From NCBI GenBank assembly GCA_910578145.1, contig CAJTPJ010000007.1, positions 9,086 to 73,085 of the forward strand: 64,000 nucleotides of DNA. Direction: 5' to 3'. The translations under genes were made by a program, and so were the position numbers. How positions within the stretch are numbered: the first letter of the stretch is position 1; every line of letters starts with the position of its first letter. The DNA is from an uncultured Christensenella sp. GTDB taxonomy: Bacteria > Bacillota > Clostridia > Christensenellales > Borkfalkiaceae. Shown piece by piece: positions 15,428 to 23,927 of this stretch. Under the pieces are notes generated by a model. The model made no database searches. It worked only from the letters and a program-made list of their open reading frames with translations, and was not told where the DNA came from.

Positions 15428-16519
15428 TTAAAACTCGGGATTTACTTTATATATTAACTCTTTAACTTCATAATCTTGAACAGATTTACAACAAAACAAC
15501 GTTGTATCAAATATAGCTAAATTAACACCGTCCGAGTTCAGCGTACTTTTATACTCGACCCCGTTATATTCGCTTTCACCTTCGTTGATAAATGACTGAA
15601 TCAAATCAACGATGTATTGCGTTGGCAAATAATCTAAAGTGCTATCATTTTTACGTAAAGGTTTACAAATTTCTTCGTTAATCTTATTTAAACATTCTCG
15701 ATTAATTAACAATAATCTTGGATCCAACTCTTCAATAAACGGACTTATTTTATCCAACATTTTAAGGTCAACGACAGTTATATCTTTTAAAAGCTCAAAT
15801 TCTCCTATCGTTATAGAATCAAATGCACCGGCTCTTAATTCGTGTAATGCGGTCTGCTTATTAGTTGCTAAATACAGTCTTGGAATACCAGCTGAATTCG
15901 CACGTCCGGCAGTAGCCTTATCAGGAGGTGGCGCACCCATATTATCCGCCGTATAACCAACATCATTGATTATACGCCCTCTAAAAAATTTATTGCCCTT
16001 TTTATATGGTTTTCTTATATACGTACAAATTTTATTTAAGTTCTCTATATTAACGCAATTTGTATGAAAACGATTTTTATGTTTTAGGGTATTTACAAAA
16101 TTACTCCAATCCGCATTTTTTAGTATACTATTTTCATTAACAAATTTTTCATCATCAAACGAACTATCAACTACAGGTTCATCAAATAGGAATGGTTCTT
16201 CATTATAAAGCTCAGCCGACAATGTAATTAAGATTTTATATATTTGAGCAGAATCAATATTCTTAAAGATATTCCATTTTTTTGGCACATCATCTTTAAT
16301 AAAAACCTTTTTATCTGCAGTTAACGGCTTAGGATATGTTTTCGCCGGAACATAAATTTTAATTAATTTATTAAAAATGCCCTGCAAATAGTCATCGGAA
16401 TCTGTATCATAAACACAAGTGTCTTTTACACCCGTTACCTCACAACGCCCACGTTTCTTATGAGAAGTAATCCTTTCTATAATTTCAGGGTCAGTAAAAC
16501 AACATTCTCCTATGTACAT
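15428..16519 (-). CDS. RES-domain protein (putative NAD-degrading toxin/effector)
   Basis: 363 residues. N-terminus: a HEPN/RES-type small Cys region (Cys 6, 7, 26, 35). The RES core starts with FFRGRI (178-183), continues MGAPPPDKATAGRANSAGIP (194-213), LYLATN and TALHELRAG (223-231), which contain the conserved Arg, Tyr and Glu of RES NAD phosphorylase/ART-like folds. RES toxins deplete NAD+. Last gene of the sce7726-sce7725-RES operon (eight bases after sce7725). RES plus these two partners is a recurrent neighbourhood suspected of antiphage function. Effector of an abortive-infection response is my inference. Confidence 0.85.
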   Translation of the reverse strand: MYIGECCFTDPEIIERITSHKKRGRCEVTGVKDTCVYDTDSDDYLQGIFNKLIKIYVPAKTYPKPLTADKKVFIKDDVPKKWNIFKNIDSAQIYKILITLSAELYNEEPFLFDEPVVDSSFDDEKFVNENSILKNADWSNFVNTLKHKNRFHTNCVNIENLNKICTYIRKPYKKGNKFFRGRIINDVGYTADNMGAPPPDKATAGRANSAGIPRLYLATNKQTALHELRAGAFDSITIGEFELLKDITVVDLKMLDKISPFIEELDPRLLLINRECLNKINEEICKPLRKNDSTLDYLPTQYIVDLIQSFINEGESEYNGVEYKSTLNSDGVNLAIFDTTLFCCKSVQDYEVKELIYKVNPEF

Positions 16520-16527
16520 AATAAAAT

Positions 16528-17466
16528 CTAAACCTTCTCCAAGTACTCTCCCATTAACTCCAAATGATGCATAATCGATAATTTTTTAATGACACCTAAT
16601 CCAGGATAAGCCTCAGTTTCGTATAACTTTTCAAATTCTTGTATACCCAAAGTATTTAACTTCATATTAGTATTCCAATCATGTAACTTACTGACTGCCT
16701 CATAAAATTTTCGCGCAGGGTCACTAATATCATCGTTTGAATCAGATACAAAATGATGGACACGCAAACTCATATCTTCAGCAAAATATACAATATGTAT
16801 AGCAACTGCGTATGGAGCGAAACCGCTATCCTGATAATCTTTCCCTACAATCGAATAATCCGAAAATCCTTTATAATTGTCATCCGCATAATACAAATGA
16901 TCATCTGAAAAGAACTCATCTTCATTTAACAAATAATCTACATTCCTTTCTTTTTTTAAAGGAGCGAATCTATCATTTAATTGAATCCTGTCCCCTCTAA
17001 TTCTTCTAAAAGACGGTTCATAAGGAATTACATTATATAAAGACTTTTCTTTAAATAAGTCATAATAGTAATTAATAAAATCTCTGTTGGTATAGATAGA
17101 AATAATATTCGAATTATCTATTCCTTTTTCATTGAGCCATTGTAAATGCGTAGCGGTATCAGGAGCAACTAAAATAGCTTTAATAATTGAAGCGTTTTTT
17201 AGCACGAAATTCCTAAGGAACTCAAGTTTTTTTCCTGTTTTATCTTCTCTTGCTTCACTAAAATATGTTCCTACTTGCGGATTTTTAATTAGAGCTATCT
17301 TAAAATCATTTTCCCCTACTGCTTCAAGAGTATTTTTTAAAGTACTTGAAAATCTTACAGGCTCAATTATAGGTATTACTTTGTGAGATAATTTATTATT
17401 TGTCGCCAGCTCACGTACAGCTATTAACTCAAATTGCCTGCCTCTTAAATATGGAAAATACATCAT
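16528..17466 (-). CDS. sce7725 family protein (beta-protein fold)
   Basis: 312 residues. The opening MYFPYLRGRQFELIAVRELA and the following KVIPIIEPVR are typical of sce7725 / 'beta family' proteins. Later parts show alternating strands and helices as in a TIM-barrel-like fold. Function unknown; in other genomes the family sits beside sce7726 and RES genes (recalled). ATG overlaps the sce7726 stop by four bases. A second Met directly follows the first and could be the true start. Confidence 0.8.
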   Translation of the reverse strand: MMYFPYLRGRQFELIAVRELATNNKLSHKVIPIIEPVRFSSTLKNTLEAVGENDFKIALIKNPQVGTYFSEAREDKTGKKLEFLRNFVLKNASIIKAILVAPDTATHLQWLNEKGIDNSNIISIYTNRDFINYYYDLFKEKSLYNVIPYEPSFRRIRGDRIQLNDRFAPLKKERNVDYLLNEDEFFSDDHLYYADDNYKGFSDYSIVGKDYQDSGFAPYAVAIHIVYFAEDMSLRVHHFVSDSNDDISDPARKFYEAVSKLHDWNTNMKLNTLGIQEFEKLYETEAYPGLGVIKKLSIMHHLELMGEYLEKV

Positions 17467-18329
17467 TCACCCCCTATATAATCCGCTTTTAAAAAAGCCG
17501 TCAACTCATTATAATTACATCTGCCGTAATTTGAGAAATAAACCAACGACTTTAACTCATACGGCACGTCAGCATATTCTTCTATTATAATTTTATTGCG
17601 TTTTTTTAGCTCTTTCTTAAATAAGTTATAGCTTTCATTTAAATCTATTTCATCAAAAAGCTTAAAACATTCACGATAATATTTTGCGTCGGTAGTTTTT
17701 GGTAACTCGCCATAAACTTGCATTATCACAGATTCATATTCATTTTTGTTTAACACTTTAAAAATATCTAATGAATTTAAACTCCCCGTATAAGAAACAG
17801 GCAATTTCTCTTTATGAATTTGATCCCTTTTTGTTAAAAGATAAACCCCAACAGGTGTATCCCGTAATAGTTTCATTGCCAACTTACAATTTTTTTCATC
17901 GGTTAAAACAACCACATTATCAAAAGCTCTATAATAGTCTTTTAATTGTGTACCAAGCCGTTCAAAAGAATCAAGCGCTGTTTTAATTTCATATACAACA
18001 GCTTTACCGTTAATCATAACAAAGTCAGCTTTAGAATTACCAATAGGAATCTCTGTTAACGCAGTTGTAGTTGTAGGTTTATGAACGCCTAATAATAACT
18101 TGTTTAAAAGTGTATTCTTATAAAAATATTCGTTGCGATAGTTATCCCCAATATATCTATATATTTCAGAAATGACTTCCCCATTGCTTTTAGATTCCGT
18201 ATCAACTAAACATCTTTTAACTGCCGCATATAACATCTTTATCTTATTTTCATATTGATAGCTTTCAAGGATTTCTTTAAATGAATTTTGTGTAAACAGC
18301 CTATTCAAGACAGAACTTTTACCGTCCAT
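17463..18329 (-). CDS. sce7726 family protein (PD-(D/E)xK nuclease-like)
   Basis: 288 residues. The core ADFVMINGKAVVYEIKT (101-117) provides Asp102, Glu114 and Lys116 in the D-x(11)-ExK arrangement of restriction-endonuclease-like enzymes. FERLGTQLKDYYR and a strand with VVVLTDEKN follow, as in that fold. It leads the three-gene operon under its own promoter, with GGAGG before the ATG. A nuclease or nucleic-acid sensor that works with sce7725 and RES is the likely role; whether it cuts DNA is not known. Confidence 0.8.
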   Translation of the reverse strand: MDGKSSVLNRLFTQNSFKEILESYQYENKIKMLYAAVKRCLVDTESKSNGEVISEIYRYIGDNYRNEYFYKNTLLNKLLLGVHKPTTTTALTEIPIGNSKADFVMINGKAVVYEIKTALDSFERLGTQLKDYYRAFDNVVVLTDEKNCKLAMKLLRDTPVGVYLLTKRDQIHKEKLPVSYTGSLNSLDIFKVLNKNEYESVIMQVYGELPKTTDAKYYRECFKLFDEIDLNESYNLFKKELKKRNKIIIEEYADVPYELKSLVYFSNYGRCNYNELTAFLKADYIGGE

Positions 18330-18361
18330 TTTATCGCCTCCTTAAATTACTATACACATTT

Positions 18362-18390
18362 ATTATAACACAAACAAACTAATAATGCAA
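18362..18390 (-). promoter_or_regulatory. promoter of the sce7726-sce7725-RES operon
   Basis: TTGCAT (18385-18390), a 17-base spacer and TATAAT (18362-18367) on the minus strand, about 30 bases before the ATG at 18329. Confidence 0.75.
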
Positions 18391-18453
18391 TATATGTTTA
18401 ATCAATACGACAACTAAAACACTTAAATATTAGAAAAACTTTCTGAAAGGACC

Positions 18454-18987
18454 TTATGTATATATTAAATACTTTGTAACATCAAAGTATTTTGTTTTTA
18501 AATGTTCAATTATTTTAACACACCCATTATCAAAAAATTTTTTATTGTTCTCATAAATTATAAACACATCTGAATGTGTAGCAACATTTAACTTTGAAAT
18601 AGACGTTTGAAACGCAGTTTTATTATCAAATATAATTTTATTGAATAGCCTTTCAAGTTTACAGCAACTTAAAATCGATTTAACTCTGTCCTTGTTGGCT
18701 TTTGTCCACAGATAACAATTTTTCCTGCCGTATTCTTTTAGCTTTTTAACAAGCTCTTTATTGATTATTATTCTGTACGGCAGCCATTCACTTGTAAAAT
18801 ATTTTTGTTTTTCTTTGATTATCTTTCGCAAAAGTTCCTCAGGAATAAAATTCAGTTCTTCTCTTGTTATTCGTTCGCTTGTATTAATTCTCGGATATCC
18901 AAACTTCTCCAAAGCATAATTGTAGGCGTCATTATTTAATGTTGTCGATTGGATCAAGGTTTCGTCCAAATCAAATATATATTTCAT
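18454..18987 (-). CDS. HAD-like hydrolase of the PRTase-DprA operon
   Basis: 177 residues. FDLDETL at residues 5-11 is HAD motif I (nucleophile Asp6, acid Asp8); CYLWTKANKDRV (about 92-103) fits motif II; Lys- and Asp-containing segments at 120-145 fit III/IV. No cap domain is evident, so it may act on a macromolecule, nucleotide or phosphosugar. ATG overlaps the DprA stop by one base. It might remove a phosphoribosyl-type modification or toxic product made by the PRTase; that is a guess from context. Confidence 0.75.
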   Translation of the reverse strand: MKYIFDLDETLIQSTTLNNDAYNYALEKFGYPRINTSERITREELNFIPEELLRKIIKEKQKYFTSEWLPYRIIINKELVKKLKEYGRKNCYLWTKANKDRVKSILSCCKLERLFNKIIFDNKTAFQTSISKLNVATHSDVFIIYENNKKFFDNGCVKIIEHLKTKYFDVTKYLIYT

Positions 18988-19817
18988 TAAAATCTTTCAA
19001 GTATTTTTGAAGTTAATATCTTTGCTCCGTCCGCAATAAGACTTTTATTTAACGCAAGCATCCGGTTTTCGGCATCGGTTAGTTCATTATACATAACAAA
19101 CCGTTCTATGCCGTATTCTTTTGCTTTTACCATTGCGTGTCGCGAACCACTATCCCCCTGCCCCTGCAAATAACTTGCAATTAAAATTATTTTCTCTGAA
19201 AACATTGCCTGCAATCTGTCGCGCACGATAAACCGTTTTATGCTTTCATATCGATTATTCGGTTCGGTAATATATTCCGTAATCAAAAGTCCGCCGCTAC
19301 GCACGATTTTCTCCGCAAGGGCTATATTTTTCTTGGGATAGATATTATCAAGCGTCGTAGGCAAAATCGCAACCGTCTTTCCGTTGCAGAATAAACACTC
19401 CTCGTGCGCAACGGTATCGCAACCGTCAGCAAGTCCGCTTACAATACAAGAATCCTTTTGTGCCAATCTTTCAACTATCTTGCGTTCGCGCTCTATAATA
19501 TCAGCCGTCGGCGTTAAAACGCCCACAACCGCAACGTTTTGCTTGAAATTTGCAAGTAAAGTAATATCGCCTTTATATCCAAACAAAATCGGCTTTTCGC
19601 TCAATTTAAGATTTGTGGAAAGTTGCGGAAACCCCTCGTCAAAAACACAAATTAAACTAACTCCATTATCCTCCACTTCTTGCTCAAATTTTTTAAAATC
19701 CACGTTAGTATTATTAATTTTTTCAATGTCATTGAACTCTCGCCAAAAATGAGCGTTGGATTTTACTCTGCGTTCTTTTTTTAGCGCATATAATTTTAAT
19801 GCCGTTTGAGAATACAT
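18987..19817 (-). CDS. DprA/SLOG-fold protein of a PRTase-DprA operon
   Basis: 276 residues. The Rossmann-like DprA core is clear: ISLICVFDE-like strand, VAVVGVLTPTA, CIVSGLADGCDTVAHEECL (about 142-160), TVAILPTTLDNIYPKKN and GGLLITEY (about 193-200), QGDSGSRHAMVKAKEYG. No C-terminal winged helix as in competence DprA, so it is probably not the housekeeping transformation protein. The PRTase gene ends one base before it. In ShosTA-type defence modules a DprA-like protein is the antitoxin of a PRTase toxin (recalled). This pairing looks the same, with an added HAD protein. Confidence 0.85.
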   Translation of the reverse strand: MYSQTALKLYALKKERRVKSNAHFWREFNDIEKINNTNVDFKKFEQEVEDNGVSLICVFDEGFPQLSTNLKLSEKPILFGYKGDITLLANFKQNVAVVGVLTPTADIIERERKIVERLAQKDSCIVSGLADGCDTVAHEECLFCNGKTVAILPTTLDNIYPKKNIALAEKIVRSGGLLITEYITEPNNRYESIKRFIVRDRLQAMFSEKIILIASYLQGQGDSGSRHAMVKAKEYGIERFVMYNELTDAENRMLALNKSLIADGAKILTSKILERF

Positions 19818-19818
19818 T

Positions 19819-20424
19819 TTAACCCCTCGTTTTAGCTATCACGTACAGTATAACACTTTTTGCACCCAAATCCAACAATGTTTGAATACAATCTTCCGCA
19901 ACAAAAACACCTTCCGTGTAAATATCGTCAACAAGTATCACGTCTTTACTGAGGATTTTTGTTTTATCGATTTGACAAGTATCCTTTGTGATACCGACAT
20001 ACGGCATATCCCCCGTATTGTTTTCCATTCTCCAAGAATGGGTAGTTTTAGTATCTTTGATTCTCTTTATGGCATTAAAGCCGTTATGAAAGCCCATTTT
20101 ATCGGCAACGCAAGAAACAGCCTTTTTGAACAAAAGTTGACTTTGTTTATAGTGATTTTCAGCTTTTGACCTCGGTGCAACAACAATTACGCAATCCTGC
20201 AATTTCTCAATCTTGATAATTTCTTTTAAGTCTTCGCTTGTTCTTTCAAAAACCGCCATAAAGTCTTTAACAAGATCCAACTCGCTTGACTTCCTTGTCA
20301 TATTTTTTAAGTGATTGATAAAATCCGGATTACCGCTCTTTTGGTATCCAACGTAGTCACAGTTGTAATAACCCTTTATATCCATCCCCAAATAACTGTT
20401 TGCTTTTATTGTGAACTCTTTCAT
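19819..20424 (-). CDS. phosphoribosyltransferase-domain protein (ShosT-like toxin candidate)
   Basis: 201 residues. The PRPP loop is DVILVDDIYTEGVFVAED (about 165-182), the type I PRTase signature. An upstream VVAPRSKAENHY strand supplies the second conserved region. The N-terminal part (YLGMDIKGYYNCDYVGYQKS) is unlike purine or pyrimidine salvage enzymes or ComFC, lacking Cys zinc pairs. First gene of an operon with DprA and HAD, under two inverted repeats. Such PRTases act as toxins in ShosTA-like systems (recalled). Its substrate is unknown. GGGAGG precedes the ATG. Confidence 0.8.
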   Translation of the reverse strand: MKEFTIKANSYLGMDIKGYYNCDYVGYQKSGNPDFINHLKNMTRKSSELDLVKDFMAVFERTSEDLKEIIKIEKLQDCVIVVAPRSKAENHYKQSQLLFKKAVSCVADKMGFHNGFNAIKRIKDTKTTHSWRMENNTGDMPYVGITKDTCQIDKTKILSKDVILVDDIYTEGVFVAEDCIQTLLDLGAKSVILYVIAKTRG

Positions 20425-20454
20425 TTTAACCTCCCTAAATTTTTACAATAAAAA

Positions 20455-20513
20455 ATTAACCACAAACCTTTGTGATTAATTGTACGACTGATCAACCACT
20501 ATTGAGTGGTTAA
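20455..20513 (-). promoter_or_regulatory. two related inverted repeats upstream of the PRTase operon
   Basis: Plus strand: TTAACCACAAA-CC-TTTGTGATTAA (20456-20466, 20469-20479) and TCAACCACT-ATTG-AGTGGTTAA (20492-20513). All four half-sites are versions of TTAAYCAC/GTGRTTAA. They lie 30-90 bases before the start codon, so they may be operators or RNA hairpins in the leader. The promoter is not clear-cut; a weak TACAAT lies between them on the minus strand. Confidence 0.6.
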
Positions 20514-20617
20514 TTTATAGTCATTTTTATTTGAAATTTAGGCAAGCCTGAAAAGGTTATTTGCTCTATGCTTTCATTATAACACAGTTTTTATATTATC
20601 AAACATTTAGGCGACAA

Positions 20618-20661
20618 AAAATGAAGTGACAGAGCAAATATTTGTTCTGTCACTTCATTTT
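20618..20661. terminator. long bidirectional hairpin terminator after rlmD
   Basis: 21-bp arms (20618-20638 and 20641-20661) with a two-base loop and a single G-T pair; GAAGTGACAGAGC forms the core, A/T runs flank it on both sides. It overlaps the rlmD stop codon and ends the housekeeping operon that begins at trpS; it also marks the edge of the accessory region. Confidence 0.85.
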
Positions 20662-22357
20662 AAACTATATCAAAATGTTTCAACGTTTCTTTTATTGCTT
20701 CTACCATTTGCGGTGTGGGATGCGCTCTCGGTCTTTTTAATTCTTCTACGGCGTTGGGAGCATCGTACATAGGCAAGCCCAAATCCCGTTTGACTTCTGC
20801 GATATAGGCTGTATGCACTTTGAAGCCGTAGGACTTTTCAATATGGTCTTGAATCTTCTTGTAGGTTACTTTCTCTTTCGGTTTGCGCTCTTCGGCACGT
20901 TTTACAACTTCTTTTAAAGATACTTGCCCTTTCTCTTCCCCGAACTCAACTTTAATGTTGATATGTCCGTCCGGCTTTTTGTGGGAAAGAACGACCAGTG
21001 TCTCGATATGCTTGGTTTGCGGAAACATATCAAAAGGCGTTATGGACTCTATTTCGTAGTTGCCGCAACTTGCGCCCGTTTTTATCAGCGCGCCGTCGAC
21101 TTCATCAAGCGTGCCCGCAAGCAAGCCCAAATCGCGCGCAAGCGTTGCGGGGTTGCAAGAAATAAGCACTACTTTATCCGCGCCCGAATCCGCCACGGCT
21201 TTTACCACGCTGCGCTCCATACCCTTGCGCGGCGGGTCGCACACTATAATACGATCTTTGCCCTGCGTTGCCGCAAACGCTTCGCCCAGCCGCTCTTCCA
21301 CCTTGCCGCAGATATTAAACATTTTACCCTGCAACCCGTTTTCTTCTTTTAGCCCGTCCGCACAGCGCGAAGCCTCTTCAACCACCTCTATACCGTAAGC
21401 AAGCCCGCACTTTTTGGCAAGCATTGCGGTAAGCATACCACCGCCGCTGTACAAATCCAGCGCGGCGCAGCCCTCTTCCGCCTCGTCAAGCACGCGCGCG
21501 TACAATTTACCGCGAACCTCGTCGTTAACCTGCAAAAAAGTATTAGCGCCCGCGCGGTACTTTATACCGCATTCTTCCGCCTGAAAATAGCCTGAACCGC
21601 GGCATATACGCCATTCGTTTGAAAAAAGCGCGTTGGTTTTAGCCGCGTTTACGTTTAAAAGAAAAGTAAACTCGCCAAAATCCTTTTCCAGCTCGTTTAT
21701 AAGGTACGAAGCGTCTATTACCCGCGTTACCACCAGCGCAAAAACGTATTTGCCCTTAATTTCGCGCACTACTATGCGCCTTAGCACGCCCGTGCCCGTT
21801 TCCTCGTTATACCCCGCAATATGCTTGATTTGAGAGTAATTTTCCATCGCCGCAATAACTCTTTTAACCCATTGCGACTGTATTAAGCAGTCGTTTACGG
21901 GCACTATTCTATGGCTGTGCGGCGCATAAAATCCGCAAACAGTTTTGCCGCAAGCCTCGCCTATGGGCAACGCCAACTTGTTTCTGTAACGGTATTCGTT
22001 TTCGCAAGGAACTGCCGCGGAAACTTCAAATTCCAGCCCGCCTATTTTGTAAAGGCAATTTTGCACGAGCCCGCGCTTAAATTCAAGTTGCGCCGCGTAA
22101 TCCATATGCTGCAAATCGCACCCGCCGCACTTCCCGAACACGGGGCAAGGCGGATTGGTGCGGCAATATGCCGCGTTTAACACGCTTTCGAGCTTTCCGT
22201 ACGCGATATTCCCCTTGACTTTGAGCGCCTTAAACCGCACCTTTTCCCCAACAAGACAAAAAGGCACAAACGCCGTTGTGCCCTCGTTTTTTATTATTCC
22301 CTCGCCCTCGGAACCAAGCCCCTCGACGATACCTTCGTATATTTCGTTTTTAATCAT
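20660..22357 (-). CDS. rlmD: 23S rRNA (uracil-5-)-methyltransferase, RlmD/RumA family
   Basis: 565 residues from ATG 22357, chosen because it forms an ATGA overlap with the previous gene. A TRAM-like domain leads, then an iron-sulfur Cys cluster (65, 71, 77, 80; CPVFGKCGGCDLQH). The SAM fold has DLYSGGGMLT, ICDPPRKGM and the catalytic LISCNPATLARD. It methylates a uridine in 23S rRNA to m5U. After about residue 460 there is a 100-residue C-terminal extension (KVTYKKIQDHIEKSYGFKVH, then YIAEVKRDLG) seen in clostridial homologues. Several paralogues (RlmD, RlmCD) exist, so the exact uridine is not certain. Confidence 0.88.
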   Translation of the reverse strand: MIKNEIYEGIVEGLGSEGEGIIKNEGTTAFVPFCLVGEKVRFKALKVKGNIAYGKLESVLNAAYCRTNPPCPVFGKCGGCDLQHMDYAAQLEFKRGLVQNCLYKIGGLEFEVSAAVPCENEYRYRNKLALPIGEACGKTVCGFYAPHSHRIVPVNDCLIQSQWVKRVIAAMENYSQIKHIAGYNEETGTGVLRRIVVREIKGKYVFALVVTRVIDASYLINELEKDFGEFTFLLNVNAAKTNALFSNEWRICRGSGYFQAEECGIKYRAGANTFLQVNDEVRGKLYARVLDEAEEGCAALDLYSGGGMLTAMLAKKCGLAYGIEVVEEASRCADGLKEENGLQGKMFNICGKVEERLGEAFAATQGKDRIIVCDPPRKGMERSVVKAVADSGADKVVLISCNPATLARDLGLLAGTLDEVDGALIKTGASCGNYEIESITPFDMFPQTKHIETLVVLSHKKPDGHINIKVEFGEEKGQVSLKEVVKRAEERKPKEKVTYKKIQDHIEKSYGFKVHTAYIAEVKRDLGLPMYDAPNAVEELKRPRAHPTPQMVEAIKETLKHFDIV

Positions 22358-22746
22358 AGCCCGTCGCATATCCCTTGTAAAATCGCCTCGCAACAGCACA
22401 CGCCGCCGCCCCCTATGCACACTTCGGCGCAAACGCCTTTCAAATCGGAGTTGCCCATCTGCCGCTTGGAATAGGGGTTTGTGAACGCGCCGTCCGACTG
22501 ACCGTAACTAATTACTTTATCGTAAACTTTCCTGTACTCCTCGTTGTCGGGTTCGAGCTCAATCGCGCTTTCGAGATGCTTTCTGCACTCGTTGAGCCAA
22601 TTGCGCTTGAAAAAGAGCTTGCTCTGAATAAAGTGCCAGCGCCCGTCGCGCCCGATAACGGTATCGAGCACGCTCTGCGCCTCGTCGAGCTTGTTTTTAT
22701 TTATCAGCCTTTCCGCGTTCGCAAGAAGTTTATCGCTTTCAGTCAT
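22354..22746 (-). CDS. TPR-like protein with Cys-rich tail
   Basis: 130 residues from ATG 22746, which overlaps the upstream stop (ATGA). Residues about 5-85 are a tetratricopeptide-like helical pair (KLLANAERLINKNKLDEAQS, then WLNECRKHLESAIELEPDNE). The end is Gly/Cys-rich (CAEVCIGGGGVCCCEAILQG). It is a shortened paralogue, without the J-domain, of the protein at 23,307-23,927. The Cys tail may bind metal or a membrane. Function unknown. Confidence 0.75.
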   Translation of the reverse strand: MTESDKLLANAERLINKNKLDEAQSVLDTVIGRDGRWHFIQSKLFFKRNWLNECRKHLESAIELEPDNEEYRKVYDKVISYGQSDGAFTNPYSKRQMGNSDLKGVCAEVCIGGGGVCCCEAILQGICDGL

Positions 22747-23303
22747 TTGTGTATCCTCAGCACCAGAAGATTGACCGCAATCTGGCACTTGAAAATGAGA
22801 TAGTCGTAAAGATAGAAAGCCGCCGTTCCCAGCGTAAAAATTATCAGATATAAATACCCGCTGTTGAGAACGTCGTACACCGCCTGCGGCAGTATCGTTC
22901 CGTAAAGCTCGCCGCCGAAAACGAGAAAGTACGCCGCAATCAGCGTGCCGTCAAACCACAACGCCTTGACGATGAAAGCCAGCCATTTGTTGATTTTGAA
23001 GCGGATTTGAAGCGAGTTTATCAGCGGGTGCACCCCGAAAAACATCGCAAAAGGCACTAAATCCCAGAACCTGATTGACGCGCCGAGCACCACCGCCAGA
23101 ATGACCGTGCCAAGATAGGCAAGCGCGCCGCCCTTGTAAAATTGCTTTGAAAGGGGAATCATAAGCGCGATAATGCCGATAAAATAACCCGTGGCAACTA
23201 AATAACCGCTTAAAATACCCATTGCAAGCGCGCCCGCCGCAATGGCGCACGATATGCCCGAAAGCGCTATTTCAAAACTTTTCGAGTGTTTGTTTTTACC
23301 CAT
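22743..23303 (-). CDS. six-helix integral membrane protein
   Basis: 186 residues. About five or six hydrophobic helices with many Gly and Ala (LSGISCAIAAGALAMGILSG and so on), no charged catalytic motif. The arrangement recalls substrate-binding (S) subunits of ECF transporters or small MptD-like membrane proteins, but I cannot assign it. It is sandwiched between the two TPR/Cys-tail genes, four bases after the first, and overlaps the next by four bases, so the three products are likely made together. Confidence 0.65.
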   Translation of the reverse strand: MGKNKHSKSFEIALSGISCAIAAGALAMGILSGYLVATGYFIGIIALMIPLSKQFYKGGALAYLGTVILAVVLGASIRFWDLVPFAMFFGVHPLINSLQIRFKINKWLAFIVKALWFDGTLIAAYFLVFGGELYGTILPQAVYDVLNSGYLYLIIFTLGTAAFYLYDYLIFKCQIAVNLLVLRIHK

Positions 23304-23306
23304 TAC

Positions 23307-23927
23307 TTACCGACAGCACCCGTTGCACATAATGTTTATACACATATTTATATAGCAACACTCAATACAACTTGCGCAGAAGTTCCCGCCCATTTGGTCG
23401 TCCGACGACGTAGAATTCATAGTTTGCCCCTGATAGGTCTGCTGACGGGAGCTTTGGTTTGCCGAAGCGTCGTAGTTGATTTTTTCGTTTAATTTGCGGT
23501 AAGTTTCCTTATACTTTTGGTTGTCGGGGTCAAGTTGAATTGCTATTTCAAGCTGTTTTTTACTTTCGTTAATCCAATTTTTGCGGTAAAAAACAACGCT
23601 TTGCAGATAGTGCCAATGCGCGCCGCGCTCGTTAAAAGCGTCAAGCGCGCGCTGGGCTTCCTGAATATTACCGTCGCGCAGAAAATTTTCCACCTGCGCA
23701 AACGAATCGCCTCCCTCGCCCATAGCCGAGCTTTCGCCCGCTTCGTGCATAAGCTCGTTATAAGCGGTTTCTATGCGGGTAAGCATACGCGCCGCGTTAT
23801 TGCCCACCTCGCCGTCCTGAAAACGCTCTTCAAGATATTTTTCGCGCAACGTTTCGTAAGCCGAAGTAACCTCGTCAAACGTGGCGTCCTCGTCAAGCCC
23901 AAGTATTTCAAGATTTTTTCTGTTCAT
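23307..23927 (-). CDS. J-domain plus TPR protein with Cys-rich tail
   Basis: 206 residues from ATG 23927 (AGGAG six bases before). Residues 3-60 resemble a DnaJ domain (LEILGLDEDATFDEVTSAYE, ...) but lack HPD (KYLEERF in its place), so it should not stimulate Hsp70 normally. TPR-like helices follow (about 85-145), then a Gln/Ser linker and a terminal Cys cluster (CASCIECCYINMCINIMC...CC). In clostridia this gene type follows a DUF5685 gene (recalled), as here, where the two overlap by 20 bases. Function unknown. Confidence 0.75.
   Translation of the reverse strand: MNRKNLEILGLDEDATFDEVTSAYETLREKYLEERFQDGEVGNNAARMLTRIETAYNELMHEAGESSAMGEGGDSFAQVENFLRDGNIQEAQRALDAFNERGAHWHYLQSVVFYRKNWINESKKQLEIAIQLDPDNQKYKETYRKLNEKINYDASANQSSRQQTYQGQTMNSTSSDDQMGGNFCASCIECCYINMCINIMCNGCCR

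Larger units (their letters stand above)
1700..20600. mobile_element. putative integrated mobilisable island
   Basis: The serine recombinase, relaxase with oriT-like hairpin, DUF6291-like protein, RiPP operon and two defence operons lie together between a YcxB-like pseudogene and the conserved gene rlmD. Conjugation coupling or type IV secretion genes are absent, so it would be mobilised in trans. I found no direct repeats marking its ends, so the boundaries are approximate and parts may be independent insertions. Confidence 0.4.
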
